Source: Coriaria nepalensis
Lineage: Eukaryota; Streptophyta; Magnoliopsida; Cucurbitales; Coriariaceae
DNA length: 64,000 bases
NCBI GenBank assembly: GCA_027186245.1
Contig: CP114485.1
Location: forward strand, 8,956,001-9,020,000
Reading direction: 5' to 3'
The notes under the pieces are model-generated. The model ran no database searches. It worked only from the letters and a program-made list of their open reading frames with translations, and was not told the origin of the DNA. Numbering within the stretch: position 1 is the first letter of the stretch; every line of letters begins with the position of its first letter. Below are positions 31,479 through 44,138 of the stretch, in pieces. The translations under genes and the position numbers were made by a program.

Positions 31479-34435
31479 ATGGCTGATCAGCTCACCGACG
31501 ACCAGATCTCCGAGTTTAAGGAGGCCTTTAGTCTCTTCGATAAGGACGGCGATGGTATTCTTTCTCTTCACTTCTTTTTTATGACCTATTGCTCCACTGG
31601 AGATCTAATTTTTCGTCTTCTCTAGCATTTATACTGCTATTATGGTTTTCATACTTGATCTAGGACTCGATTTGGCTTGAATTGTTTGGGTTTTCCTTAT
31701 TTGTGATTGTTGATGCAGTTTTGTTTGTTTAGATGCTATTCAGTGATTGGTGATTATGCTAGTGAATTCTCCAAATATTATTTCTGGTTGTGTTTTCTCC
31801 CAAATGGCCCGGTATGCTTCACTCTGTTAGAATTCTAGATCCAGGTAGAAATTGTAGGTTTGTTGGTAAGGTTATGTGATAGGGCTTTGATTGCATAATA
31901 TTTTATGTTAAAATTTATCTCACTGAATGTATGCAATTGGTTTCTCCTGATTAAAATCATACTTTTGGTTTCTCTGATCATAAGTACTTGGTGTCCGGTG
32001 ATACTGGGAAATCTACTAGTTCTGAGCACTTCCACAAATATTAGTCGTCCCAGGTGCATGATTGAGTGGCCTTAACTTCCTTCTAACAACGATGAAGTAT
32101 GATCTTCTTTTGGTTGGAAATTGAAGGGCAATTGCTACATCATTTGTTTTAACGAGTGTTATATTTGGATTTTAGGTCTTTGGTAAGTTTTGACATTGAT
32201 GTCGAGGGAAAATCTTGTAATTGTCTTTTAGTCTACCATCACACATGAATTTGACGTCATTGACCTGCTTGTTTTATTTTCATAAAATATCAATTGAATA
32301 GCTAATGAGTTGTTGAATGTATTTGATGATTTTTTTTTTCCGACAGAGAATGTGTTTCAAAGATGGCTCCTAAAATCCCTATCTTTCTAGATTCATCCCG
32401 CGAAAGCATAATCTATCTTCTTTTTCTTTTCTTCCTCTATATAAGCTGGTATAAAGATACTATGAACATGTTTAAACAGTTTCTAGTGTGTATTAGTTGT
32501 GCGGTTTTTAAGTTTTCTTGTCAGACATCCTTGGCCTTTATTTTTCTTTTATTCTGGAGTATCATGCCCTACTGATATGCAAGATATCTTCTCCATTTAT
32601 AAAGTCATATGTCTTTACTTTTATTATTTAGTAACCTTCTTGGGTTCAACCTCTCCTTGGATCCAAGGAGAGGGATCTACCAGAAATCTCTTCTGGTAAT
32701 TGTGTAGGAATCTCTCCAACACAAGTTAAACTTCAGATAAGTTATGCTTCATTAAAAAATAACAGAAGGCTAAAATAGCTAACACTAACAAAAGAGATAA
32801 GATTTTCCTAGAGTAATTGATAACTAAAAGACTGAATAAACTACTAGATAATTATAATTAAAATCCAAACAGATACTAGATAAAATCAAGTAAAATCCTT
32901 AACTATTAGATAAGATTATGATCTGCATCAATTTCTGCTCCCCACCGGAAGAACTTGACTCCTACAGGTTCCGGCCGATGTATTCAGATAACATGATGGA
33001 TCATCCCCTTTGATACCAATTAATGAGTAACCTTTTTGGGTTCAACCTGTCGTTGAATCCAAGCAGTGATCTACCTGAAATTTCTCTTGGTAAGTGCGTA
33101 GGAATTTCTCCAACACAAGTTAAACTTCAAATAAAACTATTCAACTTCATTAAAAAATAACGTAAGGCTTAAATAGCTAACACTAACAAAGGGATGAGAT
33201 TTTCCTAGAGTTCTTGATAACTAAAAGACTGAATAAACTACTAGATAATTATAATTAAAATCCTAACAGCTACTAGATAAAAGCAATAAAATCCCTAACT
33301 GCTAGATAAGTTTATGATCTGCATCACCTATCCTTCCCAGCTTCTTTCTACATTTGCTTGTATTGATCTAGCATGGATTTATTCATCAGCTGCATGCTTT
33401 AATCTGTTCAAATAAGCCTTCATTTCTAATAAGACCTTAATTACAAATGAGACGTGAAAGTTAATACGTTGATGTAGGAATTAAATTTCATAAATATATT
33501 CATGTTATGTACTAGCATTTTATCTGTGAATATAGCTTTATTCACAAAAATTTAAAATACTTAATGATTTTAACATTTAATAATTTCTCTTAGAATTTCA
33601 ATTACCTATGCCTGTTTTTATTTAGTATTATAATGATTTTAGTTTGCATAAATCGTGTCCCAACAGTCAGAAGGTTATTCATCACGTAATGCATTTACAT
33701 TCTTGAACCACATGTGAGAATGTTTCCTCATTTTTCATTTGAGAATATGATGATTTTATTTTTTATTTTCTAATTATAGAATTAATGTAGTGTTCTTGGG
33801 GGTTGGGTTTCCTACTGTCACCAGTGGTGGTGGTAATTTTTTATTTTTCATTTGGTAGCCATTCTATAAGATCTTGATAACTCTGCAAAATCTGATTTGC
33901 TATTTTCCGTCATTTAGCTGTTGTTTTCCTAAGCCTATGCTCATTTTGTTTGCCTATTTCTTACCTGAAAATTTATATTCTGTTTGGAAATAGTCTTTTC
34001 ATGTCTGCTTAGCTAAAGACTTTTTAATAATGTTCTCTCTTTTTTAACAATTCCATAACAGGCTGCATCACCACAAAAGAACTTGGCACTGTAATGCGGT
34101 CCCTGGGACAGAACCCAACTGAAGCAGAGCTGCAGGACATGATTAACGAGGTAGATGCTGATGGTAATGGAACCATTGATTTTCCCGAATTCCTTAATCT
34201 AATGGCCAGGAAAATGAAAGACACTGATTCGGAGGAGGAGCTCAAGGAAGCTTTCCGTGTGTTTGACAAGGACCAAAATGGGTTCATTTCTGCAGCTGAG
34301 CTCCGCCATGTGATGACAAATCTTGGAGAGAAGCTTACAGATGAGGAAGTAGATGAGATGATACGTGAGGCTGATGTGGACGGTGATGGACAGATCAACT
34401 ACGAGGAATTTGTCAAAGTCATGATGGCCAAGTGA
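31479..34435 (+). CDS. CAM: Calmodulin (CaM7-type)
   Basis: Cytosolic and nuclear Ca2+ sensor. Two exons, 31479-31554 and 34062-34435, give 149 aa with no gap. The intron splits the Gly codon in the first calcium loop (DKDGDG|CITTKE), the classic position in plant calmodulins. Four EF-hand loops are intact: DKDGDGCITTKE (21-32), [12 protein letters not shown] (57-68), [12 protein letters not shown] (94-105), [12 protein letters not shown] (130-141). The protein ends KVMMAK. It has [11 protein letters not shown] rather than [11 protein letters not shown], the residue I remember as separating Arabidopsis CaM7 from CaM2/3/5. The 2507-bp intron holds a TRIM-like retroelement. Minus-strand ORFs over exon 2 are shadows. 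Confidence 0.98.
32629..33326 (-). mobile_element. TRIM-like mini LTR retroelement in the calmodulin intron
   Basis: Two direct repeats of ~302 bp (32629-32930 and 33024-33326) enclose 93 bp. Read on the minus strand, the right repeat begins TGATGCAGATC and ends GGTTACTCA (TG...CA). A primer-binding site TTGGTATCAAAG follows 3-4 bases later (plus-strand tgataccaa, 33011-33019), and a purine-rich tract GGTGGGGAGCAGAAA precedes the second repeat. No coding capacity. This is the terminal-repeat retrotransposon in miniature (TRIM) plan. The repeats differ at scattered sites, and the left repeat has lost its CA end. No target duplication is evident. Confidence 0.8.
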
Positions 34436-34860
34436 GGACCTAATAACCAAAAACTCAACTTATAAAGGGAAACAATATTTGAAATGAGAAAAGGATATCA
34501 TCAGGGCAGATAATTTTGATTAGAATTTTCTATTTGCTATTGCGGACATATTCTCGACTTGGTAACTGCTTTTATTCATCTGGGTTCAATTGATGGCTGT
34601 TCTCTCTATTGTTTGATTACTTGTTTGTTTGTCTACTTTGGAGTTTTGGAGAAAAGGATATCATCTGGCTGTTCTCTTTGTCTACTTGTTTTTTGTGCCA
34701 CTTTGGAGTTTTGGTTGGTAGTGTATTGAAAATTTGTTTTGTTTTTGTTTTTTTCTTGTCCGATATATTGACCTTGATGATTTGACCTTGTGTGTTTTCT
34801 GGCTCGAATTTGCATTGTAAATGTGCTGATAGAGTTGGTCATCAGAACCCTATATCAAAC
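34436..34860 (+). other. Calmodulin 3' UTR and downstream DNA
   Basis: T-rich non-coding DNA after the stop codon, with a ~35-bp direct repeat of text (gttttgg(ag)aaaaggatatcatc near 34486-34505 and 34644-34665; tactttggagttttgg twice). No clear single poly(A) signal can be chosen. Confidence 0.4.
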
Positions 34861-36689
34861 TCCATTAATGCCTCATAAGTCATGAGCAACTGAGTCATAT
34901 GCTTGTTGACGATGGTTTCTTTCGACTTCTAATGATCTTCTGGTGAGATGAGGATTTTATGTGGATGAGAAAATACTGGGGGGAAGATTTAACAATCTAA
35001 GATTTTCTCCAATTTTATAAAACGAGAATCTAAGGCTTCAAAATGTTCAGTAGTAGTTCCTAATGAAAATAGGAATTAGCCTCTCCTATTCTAAGTTCAC
35101 AATTCTAACATGCCATGCGTGATCAGGACGCCATATCAGTATAAAACTTTTACAGTATGAACAAGTTTTTGTTATTATATTTTGACCTCAAATATTTAGT
35201 ATATTCATATCTTCTACCCAACTCGTTCTTTCTCCACTTTCAACAGCCAACGACGTCAACGTTTGCCACTATTATCACCTCTCTCTTTTTGAGGTTAGTA
35301 TATAGATTTGTAGATCATTTGTAAGGGTCACGTGAGTATAGGATCAATTCCTCATGAATGATTCGTGCTTTGGAGGAAACCTAAATTTCCAACGATTTAG
35401 ACTTTCATATTGGATCTGAAATTTTAGGTATGCAAGACTTTCAATTAATTACAAAAGTGGTTAGAGCTCAGAAATCGTTTTTGTACTTGTACAATCCAGA
35501 TTCATTTAAGTACTTGATCGTGTTCCTTCTGCTAATGCTATGCTCATTAGACGATGAGAAAGACAAGTTGGCTTGAATTATAATTATATATATTATTTAC
35601 ATATAAAATCGAATTTAATATAGGAGTTTTGTTAATTCCATATGCTATTTTTTTTATATAGTTCATTTTGAAAATTACAGAACGAGGAAAATGAGCAAGA
35701 AAGAAAGGAGACGATCTACCCGTATACACTCGAGCAAAGACAAAACATAATATAACCATTCGAAGAGACAGAGCCTTAGAAATCGTCTTCGCCATTACGT
35801 GTGGTCCTGTTATGGACAACATCAAACAAGCAGTTATCCCTCCATCTAATGCTTCATTAATCTATATATCAGACTATATATGTAAATAACATATTTCTTC
35901 GTGCTTTTGGCTTCAATATGTGTATAAAAAAAAAAAGTAGCAATAGAATTTCAAAGATCGATTATTGGAATTAGAAAAAACCAATAACCTAAACACCCGA
36001 AACTTAATACAGGGTGCATTATTAATTTAATATTCATATTTTTTTTATATATATAACACCTAATTATTTTATTTATATATTTATTATACACATACAAGGA
36101 GAATATCAAATTCTGTATCCCTGAACTACCCTTATTCTCTCTAAATCCTATTGCCATGACCATGCAAAGTCATTGACCTTCATTTGTTTCCTTCGACCCA
36201 CCGGAGGCGGGGTTGACGATGGCATCCCTCCACAGCTTCACCTTGCACCTCTAAATTTCAGCTTTACCTATCCACCCCGTAGAAAATAGATGGTTTGAAA
36301 AAGGAAAAATAACTTATCTCGTAGAATAATAAGTTGAAGGTTAATCTATCTGTCAAACAAATATTGTCTACCACTAGATTGCAAAAGGGGATCATACAAT
36401 TTTATTCTAGGGATATTGTTCTAATATTATAGTGCAAGTTTGCAATTCTTTAACAATCAACCAAGAAAGAAGAATCACAAAATAAGAACAAATTAATAAG
36501 ACCAAAAGAATTGGGATAGATTTTCAATTAAGAAAAGTTAAAAGTCAAAGTGATTTTTTCATTCGGATAGTACTATATATTTATATCATCCGAAAGATTG
36601 CAACGCTTGGCAATAAATTTCATGCAGTTACAACTACAAATAATTAACAGTGTCATAAACAAAGTGTATGCTTTATAAGTTTTTTAAAA
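34861..36689. other. Intergenic DNA, no gene recognised
   Basis: AT-rich. A small GC-rich island at about 36185-36250 could encode a short peptide tail on the minus strand (a MPSSTPPPVGRRKQ-like string) but has no start, partner exon or known motif. Confidence 0.35.
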
Positions 36690-36866
36690 ATGAAACGAGC
36701 TTCGTACTCGTTAATCGATCAAGTGCTTTGAATGCATAAATTTTTAAAAAATAAAATGAATGCTTTGAAATCGACCGATCAAGTGCTTTGAATGCATAAA
36801 TTTCAAAGAAATAAAATGAATGCTTTGAACTCGACCGATCAAGTACTTTGAATGCGAGGACTTCAG
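36690..36866. repeat. Three ~60-bp tandem repeats
   Basis: Units contain cga(c)cgatcaagtgctttgaa, then tgcataaattt and aaataaaatgaatgctttga. The first and third are partial or diverged. The minus-strand ORF across them is a translation of the repeat and not a gene. Confidence 0.75.
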
Positions 36867-37039
36867 TTAAATAAATAGTAACTACATTATTCAATGTTAC
36901 AATTAAATAGGTTATTTAATAAAGTATATAAAGTTTATTGTTTAAAATAATCCAATAATGCCCCATTTGTTTTAAATAATTTTGCCACTATACATAAATA
37001 TCAGTACATTTAGGGTTTGAACTTACACATAGTGCTAAA

Positions 37040-39665
37040 CTCTCAAAGTTACATTGGTATCTTAGTAGACTTAATGTTTTTGAACTAGCAAACCTTATGA
37101 CATAACTAGAAAATCTGCACATACCATCATAGTTATCTTCTCTCAATGCTAAGCCGCACGTTGATGGCCATACGTGTTACCCTAAGTTCATGAATGCTAT
37201 AGGAACTTACCAAGTTCTGATAAAAGCAAACTAACTTGACATTCATATAGGTAGAGTTCTTGTAGGTGCTCTTATAGATAACCACACTGTTTATACGAAC
37301 TCATTGAGAACCAAGTTCAACCTCAAATATTCATTATAGGAACATAACACTTACCAAACAATTTTGAGTGGGTCCAAATTGCGTGCTATAACGATCACCC
37401 TCTAGACTTGTTTTTCCCTTTGAAGATAGGCTCGAAATTCAAGGTTTAGGTAGGGTTGCTTCCTTTGGTGATATGAATTAACTAGTCTCTAAAGATGTTT
37501 TATAAATCAGATTCTTATTAAGGCATTTTGTCAAAGGATCTGTTAAATTTGTACACGATCGAATGCAATCCAAGTGATTATGTTTTCCTCCAATAATTAT
37601 CATATCATCCACATACAAGCATATAATCACAGTGTTATTATTAATCATCTTAGTATAGATGCACTTATTTGCTTAATTCAAGCAAAATCTATTGGATAAT
37701 ACAATATTATCAACTCTCTCCTGCTATTGTCTGGGAGCCTATTTTAGACCATATAATGATTTAATCAATTTACAGGTTGTTCCATATATACTTCTTCATG
37801 TAAAAATCTATTTAAAAATATTGTTTTCGCATCCATTTGATGGATTTTGAGGTCATATTGGAAGCCAGTGAAATTAAAATTCTAATCGAAGATATCCTAG
37901 CCACAAGTGTATAGATATCAAAATAATCAATGCCTTTAGATTGTCTAAACCCTTAAGCTATTAATCTAGCCTTATATTTGTTAATGTATCTATGAAGTTT
38001 AAGCTTTTTATTAAAGATCCATTTACATCCAATCGGTTTAGAGCCGGTAAGTCTACCAAAGTCCATGTATTATTAGTCGTGATGCTCCATTTTATCATTG
38101 ATAGCTTCTTTCTAAAAATTAACATCTCTCGATTTCATAGCTTCATCAAAAGTAGAAGGATCATTTTCATATTGTAACAAACACCATGCTCATTTAACAC
38201 AAAATTAGAAGTACCTTCAACTAGAAAAGTCAAAGAATCAGAACCAAAATGATTTTATTTTCTAACTCTCTTGCACATTTTATTTTCCAAGTCCTCAGCA
38301 TTTTCAAGAGTATTATTTTCTGAAGATTTTTTCTTCTTTTGAAAACCATGTTCAGAGACTTAGATTCCTTGTAGGATTTATTTTTAAAAAATTCACCATA
38401 ATTTAAAATATCACAAATTTGGTTTCCACTTAAACCATAACTCATAAGGTGATTTTATACTTTGTTTTGAAGATATTTTATTAAGAATGTGTGGCAGTTA
38501 AAATATCTTCACCCTAGTTAGGAAGACTAGAATTATCAAGCATAGCATTAATCATATCCATTAGGGTTCTATTTTTTCTTTCAACTACACTACTTTGTTG
38601 TGATGTATATGTGGCAGTTCTTTGATGCACGATACCATTAGTTTCACAAAATGCATCAAAACTATGGTTAAAGATTCACCCCCTCTATCACTTCTTAGCA
38701 TTTTAATTTGACAATCAATGAGATTTATGGCTTCTGCTTTATACAAATTAAATTTATCCAATACTTCATCTTTAGTTCTTAGTAAATACACATAGGCATA
38801 CTTTGAAAGGTTATAAATAAAAGTGAGAAAAGATCTTTTATCACCTCTAGTTAACTTTTGATTCATTTCACAAACATTCGAGTGTACTAGTTCAAGTAGA
38901 TCTTTCGAGGATCTATTTACACTTGGAAACGACTTTCTGGTCAACTTGGTTTGAACAAATGTTTCACATTTGCTTCTATCATTTTGCAAATTTGATGGAA
39001 TTAAAACTAATTTAACCATGCATTGAAATCTCGTCTCCAACTACTTACAGAGTTCAAGAGCACATTTTCCAACTACTTACAGAGTGGAAGAGTTTCCCAT
39101 GTAAAGTGTAATCTCGTCTCCAACAAGTTCATAATTCTTGAACTAGCTTTTGTCACTACAAATATGATGAGTTGCACCCGTGTCCACCCACTGATCAGAA
39201 TGAGTGACTACTAGATTTGCCTTAAAAATTCAAGCAATTAAATTGTTTTCAATATTATTTACTTCTTGTTCCTTTTTCTTTAGAAGTTGACATTCATTTT
39301 TGTAATGTCCATTCTTCTTGCAGCAGTGACATATTACATATTTCTTTTTGTTCATTTTCTTCTTCACATTGGAAGGATTATCTATTCGGACTTTTTACCC
39401 TTCTGGTTTTCGATTTCAAAAACATGAACAAACCTTGTCAATTGTGCTTTTTCTTAATCATTATCCCAATTTCTAGACTCTTCCTCACTTTTGAGTTGTC
39501 TTTCAAGAGCCTCAAGAGTGAAATTATTACCCTTTTTTTTGAGAGATTTTTTGTATTCTTTCCAACTTGATGGTAATTTGGAAATAACTGCTACGAGTTG
39601 AAGTTTTTCATTAATCGGAATATCCTTATAAATTATTTGTTGAACAATAAGCTTAACTCACGCAC
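37040..39665 (-). pseudogene. Copia polyprotein remnant, minus strand
   Basis: Reading leftward: gag tail (INEKLQLVAVISKLPSSWKE, then KSLKKKGNNFTLEALERQL) at ~39630-39480; a CCHC knuckle (CHCCKKNGHYKNEC) at ~39335-39290; protease WVDTGATHHIC at ~39200-39165; integrase (TFVQTKLTRKSFPSVNRSSK, SKYAYVYLLRTKDEV, KMLRSDRGGES) at 38585-39000; RT (GFRQSKGIDYFDIYTLVARI near 37900, YVDDMIIIGG near 37600); then a jump to the RNase H end LTDPLTKCLNK near 37530. Most of RNase H is deleted. Stops and frameshifts are scattered. No LTRs recognised. Confidence 0.9.
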
Positions 39666-39839
39666 TTGATTAAAAATAGGCTTATTATCAATCATTCATA
39701 CCTACTGCTTTATTGCAAACCGGACGGCTGCTCACGGCATTTTCCACCTCATTTCTCACCACTGAAATTTTCAATTTCAGTAGTCTTGCTATTAATTCTT
39801 CTCGATATTGGCTTTTGCTTCACTGTTTTTTCTTTGTTT

Positions 39840-40640
39840 TGCAGCTTCATCTTCGTAGCGAGTTCTAAGGAGATATTGCAAAAAACTTTTGCTTCAGTTC
39901 TTAGTTCTTCCATAGTTCCTAATTATGATCTCGGTAAGCCTATAGTTCTTGCATCCCATGAAGGGCTACCTACTATTAAATTTAGTTCTCTTGAACTTGA
40001 TGAATTGACGAAGCCATTAGATCTTGTATTGGCAGGAAAATTTTCACAAGGGAAGCCAAATATTCATGAAATCAGAGGCGCTTTTGTACGTTCAAGTTTT
40101 AAACACCCTCACATTGGCGTTATTAATCATAAACATATTATTCTAAGATTCGCATGGCTGAAAGATTAGGTTAGATGAGAATATTTAAGTGGTCACTTTC
40201 TTTTTTGTGGATGTAGAACCTCTTATAGCTCTTTTGTGGGTTAACTTTCCTTTTCTTCCGATCCATTTATTTGTTAAGCAAGCTCTTTTGTGACTAGCAA
40301 AATGCATTGGAAAATAGTTTAAAGAAGATAATACAACTTCCTCTTTAACTCGTCCTAATGTAGCAAAGGTGTTGATTGAAATTGATGTGTCTAAGAAGCT
40401 ACCTAGTGAAATATGGATTAATAAATGAATGAGATGGTTTTTGGTAGCCTTTGGAGTATGAGAATATGGTAATTTTTTTCATAAGGTTGGTCATGTACAC
40501 GCGGCTTGCAAATTTGTTGATTCTTATAATGCAAATCATAAGATGATTCAAGAAAACAAGGTATCAAATCCTACTAAGCCAACTAAAGAAACTTGGGTAC
40601 CTACTAAGCTCAAGTGGATCAATCTCAAGTCAAAATGACG
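39840..40640 (+). pseudogene. DUF4283/LINE ORF1-like remnant
   Basis: The open part reads LDLVLAGKFSQGKPNIHEIR, GVINHKHIILRFAWLKD, then in shifted frames FKWSLSFF, NFPFLPIHLF, LTRPNVAKVLIEIDVSKKLP and FHKVGHVHAAC. This is the order of the DUF4283 and zinc-knuckle protein found in plant LINE ORF1 and related repeats. The upstream part of the same open frame (39666-39840) is hydrophobic and probably chance. Not functional. Confidence 0.75.
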
Positions 40641-40717
40641 TTATGGTAGGTTCTCAACTTATTTTAGCTTCTTAGGTTGTTGAGAATTATGAGGGAGATC
40701 CTCAAGATCCCTCTATT

Positions 40718-41390
40718 TGAAGAAGATGAAACTATTTCCTAATGAATAATGAAGAGTGATCAGAGTGGATAGGTTGATGAGTTGACGTACTCGATAGCTC
40801 GATGGCTCATTTTACTTGAAAGCTCGATGGGTCGATGTACTCGATGGGTTGACGCCTCTAACATAAAGTACTCGATATCTCGATGTCTGCTATATCAGCA
40901 ATAGCATGAGCTGCAGTTTTAATCTAAATCCGGTTCCAGCAAGTTTGTAAGCTCATTAGAAGTGTGTTGGTGCATTTGGTGGAAGAGTATATCCATTAGA
41001 TGCCATTTTGGTGAAAATTCCATTTTGACAGCTTTACTCAATTTAGAGTGCAAATCACAAGTTGTTTGCTTAGATCTAAAATAACTAATTTGTTGTTTTC
41101 TAAGTAGTCTAAGTCTCAATTAATGTTTGTAATGATGTCTTACATATTTTAGTCTTCAATTTGTAATTACTATTTAGTTAATTATATTCAATCAACAAAA
41201 TTTAAAGCTTCAGTTTTCGTCAATCCTTTGTTATTCTGTTTTCTCTATTTTTTGGCTACAAAATCTATTTTTGCTGGTTTTCGAGTTCAATAAAACTCAT
41301 TGTGGCCATCCTATTCTCATTAAACTCATCTTCTAAAACACTTCTAAAATAGTTTCAATCCACAAACACCAAAAAAAAAAAAAAAAAACT
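40718..41390 (+). mobile_element. 5' LTR and leader of a plus-strand Copia element
   Basis: The first ~400 bp recur at 44139-44527 with substitutions and small indels. It starts tgaagaagatgaaactattt and carries a degenerate tcgatgg(g/c)tcgac minisatellite at 40785-40880. The 3' edge is not clear; text from about 41280 to 41400 ends in an A run before gag. Confidence 0.7.
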
Positions 41391-41403
41391 AGCAAGCTAG
41401 ATA

Positions 41404-44136
41404 TGGCTACTAGAAAGTTGAGACCTCCAACATTTACTGGAGAAGGCTACCAGTTTTAGTCAGCAAAAATGACCACGTACTTAAAGACACTTGGTCTATG
41501 AGAGATAGGGGATGAAGGGTATGAAGAACCTGATGAGGAAGTGGACTACACAGTTTAACACATTAGAAAACTGAAAGTGAATATGCAAAACAACTATAAG
41601 GCTTTGTTAACACTACATTCAGCAATCAGTGATGATATCTTCACTTGGATCATGGGTGTAGAAGTTGCAAAAGAAGCTTGGGATCTCTTGAAAATAGAAT
41701 TTCAAGGGACAATTAGGGTGAGAACCATCAGACTCCTTTGTCTTAAGAGAGAGTTTGAAAAGCTCAAGATGAATGAAGATGAAATTGTCCAGAGCTATAT
41801 AGGGAGATTGTTGCAAGTATCCAACCAGATGAAGTTACTTGGAGTATATGTAACTGAGAATATGCTAGTTGACAAGGTTTTGTTCACTGTACAAACTAAG
41901 TTGGATTCTAAGATCGATGCAATTGAAGAAAGTAAGGATCTAGAGACCTTGTTAAATCTTACTGGCTCTCTTCAAGCAAAAGAGCAAAGGAATTCTAAGC
42001 TCAAAGAAGGGGAGACGGAGCAAAGACAAAGGCAAGCAGTGGAAAAATCAATTCACTTGCTCAAAAGGTTTGAGTTCTAGAGGAGCTCAGAACTTAGAGA
42101 ATAAACAATCTCCTCCTTGCAGCCTATACAAAAGGAAGAATAACATAGAGAAGAACTGTTGTTGGAAGGGAAAACCACAATACAACTTCTACACATTTTT
42201 TGGTCATGTTGAGAGGGATTACAGAAGAAAACCAAGTGGTAATTCACAAGCACAAAGAGCCAATGCAGTATAAGATGTTGAAGAGGAAGAACTACTCTTT
42301 ATGGCTACATAATCTGTTAAGAGCATATCAAGAGATGAATGACTCATAGATAGTGGTTGTACTAACCACGTGACTCATAATAAGAGTCTTTTCAAGGAGC
42401 TGGACATAAGTTTCTCAACCACTATCATGGTTGAAAATGGACAAGGAGTCAAAGCTCATGGAAGAGGAACCGTTTATGTTAAAAATAGAAAAGGCAACAA
42501 CTTGCTAAGTGTTGACCAGCTGATGAAGAATGGTTATACATTGTTGTTTAAAGATGATCATTGTACCATCTTGGATGTAAGTAAGAAGCAAGTGGTGAAA
42601 TTCTCAATAAGTTTCAACAAGTTTTATGTTCAGTGGAGTCATCATGCCTTGATTTTAAAGAGTGATGAGTCATGAAAGTGAAACAAGAGGTTCGACCATT
42701 TTGATCTCAAAGCAATATAGACTTTGTGCTAAAAAACAATGGTTAAAGATTTGCCTCAAGTAAAACCTCAAGAGAAAATCTGTTAAAACTGTCATCTTGA
42801 GAAATTGAAGAGGAGTTCTTGTCCTAGAAATTAAGCTTATAGGGCGGAAGAGAGACTTGAATTGGTGCATTTAGATGTATGTGGACCAATGAAAGATGTT
42901 TTTTTTTTAATGGAAGTAAGTATTTTGTCATCTTCACTGATGACATGTCAAGATTATGCTAGATCAGTTTCTAGAAGGAGAAATCACAAATGCTTAGTGA
43001 GTTTGTGAAGTTCAAGAATCTAGTTGAGACAAAGTGAGAGAAGGCTAAAAGTGTTAAGATCAGATAATGGTGGAGAGTATACATCCATTGAGTTCAAAAT
43101 ACACCATGAAGAGAATGGAATTCAACATCAATTAATCGTCCCCTATACTCCACAACATAATGAAGTTTCTGAGAGGAAGAACAGAACAATTATAGAGATG
43201 GTTAAAAGCTTGATGCCTGAGAAGTCAATTCCAAAAAGGTTTTGGGTTGAGGCTACAAGTACTATTGTCTATTTGCTCAATAGGCTGCCAACAAATGCAA
43301 TAGAAGGGAAAACTCTCTACGAAGCTTGAAGCAAGATTAAGCCCTTTCTGTCACACCTCAGAGTGTTTGGATCCTTATGCTTCACTCATATCCCTGATGC
43401 AAAGAGGGATAATCTTTTTGTGAAGGCTGAGAAGGGAATTCTGATAGGCTACAATTCAGATTCCAAAGCCTATAGAATTTTCAATCCAATCAATAAGAAG
43501 ATTTCAAGGGCTAGAGATGTTACATTTGATGAGCTAGCAACTTATAATTGGGAAGAAGAAGTGAATGAGGTAGACTTATTAGAAATTTCAGAATGTGATC
43601 GAATTTTGACTCCTAATGCAGAATCTGATGAAGAAAATGAACCTATCAATCCAGGGTTCAGAAGTTTGGATGATGTATCCTAGAGGTGCAATGTAGCTCT
43701 CTCTGTTTCTAGAAACTATGAGGAAGCTAAATTTGATAAGAATTGGGTGAAAACAATGAAGGAGGACCTGGAAATGATAGATAAGAATCACACTTACATT
43801 CTAGTTGACAAAAATGAGAAGAAGAAAGCCATAGGCCTAAAATGTATTTTCAAGCTCAAGCTCAATTCGATATTTCAATCAACAAGTATAAAACTCGGTT
43901 GGTTGTGAAGGGATACTCCTAACAATATGGAGTGGACTATGTAGAGTCATTTTCCTATGTGGCAAGACTTAACATCATAAGGCTACTAATTAGAAGAAAT
44001 GGTCCATTCATCAACTTGATGGAAAATCAGCTTTTCTGAATGAATTACTAGATGAAGAGATTTATGTTGATCAACCTGAGGGATTTGAGATCAGAAACAT
44101 GATGGGTGTCATTAGCAATAGTTCTAAGGAAGAGTG
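41404..44136 (+). pseudogene. Copia polyprotein remnant, plus strand
   Basis: gag from ATGGCTACTAGAAAG (MATRKLRPPTFTGEGYQF, then a stop; later MGVEVAKEAWDLLK, YIGRLLQVSNQMKLLG); zinc-knuckle region CSLYKRKNNIEKNCCWKGKP with decayed cysteines; pre-integrase GNNLLSVDQLMKNGYTLLF; integrase VLRSDNGGEYTS, LIVPYTPQHNEVSERKNRT, RFWVEATSTIVYLLNRLPT and FGSLCFTHIPDAKRDNL; start of RT (EEAKFDKNWVKTMKEDLEMI). RT stops near 44.1 kb, so the YVDD region and RNase H are missing. Stops in gag, protease, integrase and RT make it dead. Confidence 0.92.
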
Positions 44137-44138
44137 TT

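Noticed and set aside
31268..31625. Several ORFs over the calmodulin promoter and exon 1
   Set aside because: They are shadows or run-ons of the true exon. Calmodulin starts at 31479 and its exon ends at 31554.
34024..34450. Ser-rich minus-strand ORFs over calmodulin exon 2
   Set aside because: Antisense shadows of a highly conserved coding exon.
35547..35825. 92-aa minus-strand ORF
   Set aside because: No recognisable domain, AT-rich tail, no neighbouring exon pattern.
36185..36260. Possible small peptide gene on the minus strand
   Set aside because: No start codon, signal peptide, partner exon or known peptide motif; too little to support a gene.
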